From Rhodoferax sp. (lineage in GTDB: Bacteria > Pseudomonadota > Gammaproteobacteria > Burkholderiales > Burkholderiaceae), in contig JAQGNA010000179.1 of assembly GCA_028292075.1 (NCBI GenBank), forward strand, positions 1 through 5,629: a DNA stretch of 5,629 nucleotides. Reading direction: 5' to 3'. The number at the start of each line of letters is the position of its first letter. The stretch's first letter is position 1. Below are positions 4,840 through 5,629 of the stretch, in pieces. The notes below the pieces were generated by a model. It was not told where the DNA came from. It saw only the letters and a program-made list of their open reading frames with translations, and searched no databases. Both the position numbers and the translations under genes were made by a program.

Positions 4840-5629
4840 AAATACTCATCAAGAACGGCCGGGTCATCAACCCCGCCACTGCGTTCGATACCGTGTGCGA
4901 CGTGGCCATCGCCTCTGGCCGCATCATCGGAATCGCGCACATCGCCCCCGATTTCAAGCCGAGCAGGGTCATCGACGCGCAGGGCTGCATCGTGGTGCCG
5001 GGCCTGGTCGACCTGGCGGTGCGCCTGCGTGAGCCCGGCTACGAGCACGAGGGCATGCTGGAAAGCGAAATGGCGGCGGCTGTCGCCGGCGGTGTCACCA
5101 GCGTCGTCTGCCCGCCCGACACCGACCCCGTGCTCGACGAGCCCGGCCTGGTGGAGATGCTCAAGTTCCGGGCCGAGAAGCTGCACCAGTCGCGGGTGTT
5201 CCCGCTGGGCGCGCTGACCCGCGGACTGAAGGGCGCGGTGTTGACCGAAATGGTCGAGCTGACCGAAGCCGGCTGCGTGGGCTTCAGCCAGGCCGAAGTG
5301 GCGCTTGAAGACACCCTGGTGCTGCAGCGCGCGCTGCAATACGCCAGCACCTTCGGCTACACGGTGTGGTTGCGGCCGCAGGATTTCCACCTCGGCAAGG
5401 GCGTGGCGGCCAGCGGCCCGCTCGCCACGCGGATGGGTCTCTCCGGCGTGCCGGTGGCGGCGGAAACCATCGCCCTCTACACGATCTTCGAGCTGATGAA
5501 GGCCACCGGCGCACGCGTGCACGTGTGCCGCCTGAGCAGCGCGGCCGGCGTGGAGCTCGTGCGCCAGGCCAAGCGCGAAGGCTTGAAGCTGAGCTGCGAC
5601 ATCAGCATCAATTCGCTGCAGCTGACCGA
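4836..5629 (+). CDS. pyrC': Dihydroorotase-like non-catalytic subunit of aspartate transcarbamoylase (partial, 3' cut)
   Basis: This is a dihydroorotase-fold amidohydrolase homologue, also called PyrX; 264 complete codons are present before the window ends. The family length is about 420, so roughly the last third is missing. Fold landmarks are present: IKNGRVINP (5-13), [16 protein letters not shown] (45-60), [15 protein letters not shown] (65-79) and CPPDTDPV (92-99). The active-site residues are not. The metal-binding HxH before LREPG reads A61-V-R63, the later histidine region HxED reads R180-P-Q-D183, and the HVS-type ligand reads C231-R-L-S. Where active type I enzymes have FSDDG, this has FSQAE. 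It is therefore expected to be catalytically dead and to act structurally, as Pseudomonas PyrC' does in holding PyrB trimers in a dodecamer. The ATG overlaps the pyrB stop (ATGA) and has AGGA 8 bases upstream, so translation is probably coupled for balanced subunits. Confidence 0.9.
   Translation, partial: MKILIKNGRVINPATAFDTVCDVAIASGRIIGIAHIAPDFKPSRVIDAQGCIVVPGLVDLAVRLREPGYEHEGMLESEMAAAVAGGVTSVVCPPDTDPVLDEPGLVEMLKFRAEKLHQSRVFPLGALTRGLKGAVLTEMVELTEAGCVGFSQAEVALEDTLVLQRALQYASTFGYTVWLRPQDFHLGKGVAASGPLATRMGLSGVPVAAETIALYTIFELMKATGARVHVCRLSSAAGVELVRQAKREGLKLSCDISINSLQLT

Noticed and set aside
4644..5522. Minus-strand open frame (292 codons) opposite pyrB and pyrC'
   Set aside because: Same shadow pattern: composition driven by GC-rich third positions of the coding strand, no motifs.

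Overview
The window looks like chromosomal housekeeping DNA from a high-GC betaproteobacterium, most likely Burkholderiales and plausibly Comamonadaceae. This placement rests on codon usage, on the PyrB N-terminus ([20 protein letters not shown]), on the YqgE N-terminus, and on the yqgE-ruvX-pyrR-pyrB-pyrC' order. I recall the same order in Pseudomonas aeruginosa (PA0405-PA0401). The family assignment is from memory and cannot be proved here. There is no sign of mobile DNA, CRISPR, tRNA or rRNA.

Left part (1-2146): the last codons of an unidentified gene end at 74. A small membrane protein of the DUF2177 family follows (203-598, + strand). It converges, with a 12-base gap, on a class I CPD DNA photolyase (phr) on the minus strand. 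The photolyase has the usual FAD-domain motifs and the electron-transfer tryptophans. Its best supported start is a TTG at 2146 with a strong Shine-Dalgarno, not the more obvious internal ATG.

Right part (2147-5629): a 35-base divergent gap separates phr from a rightward run of five tightly packed genes. They are yqgE, ruvX (pre-16S rRNA nuclease), pyrR (PyrR-family regulator/uracil phosphoribosyltransferase), pyrB (aspartate transcarbamoylase catalytic chain) and a dihydroorotase-like pyrC' that runs off the right edge. ruvX/pyrR and pyrB/pyrC' overlap by 4 bases, which suggests translational coupling. The only break is 93 bases between pyrR and pyrB.

The dihydroorotase homologue has lost its metal-binding histidines: the HxH motif reads A-V-R, and later ligand positions are Arg. 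It should therefore be the non-catalytic partner that assembles with PyrB into a class A aspartate transcarbamoylase, and a true PyrC must be encoded elsewhere. The less ordinary details are the two TTG starts, a C-rich/G-poor tract at the start of pyrR (possible Rho entry site, possible G-quadruplex on the other strand), a His-rich mini-ORF overlapping the pyrB start, and a possibly leaderless yqgE mRNA. I see no clearly novel system.
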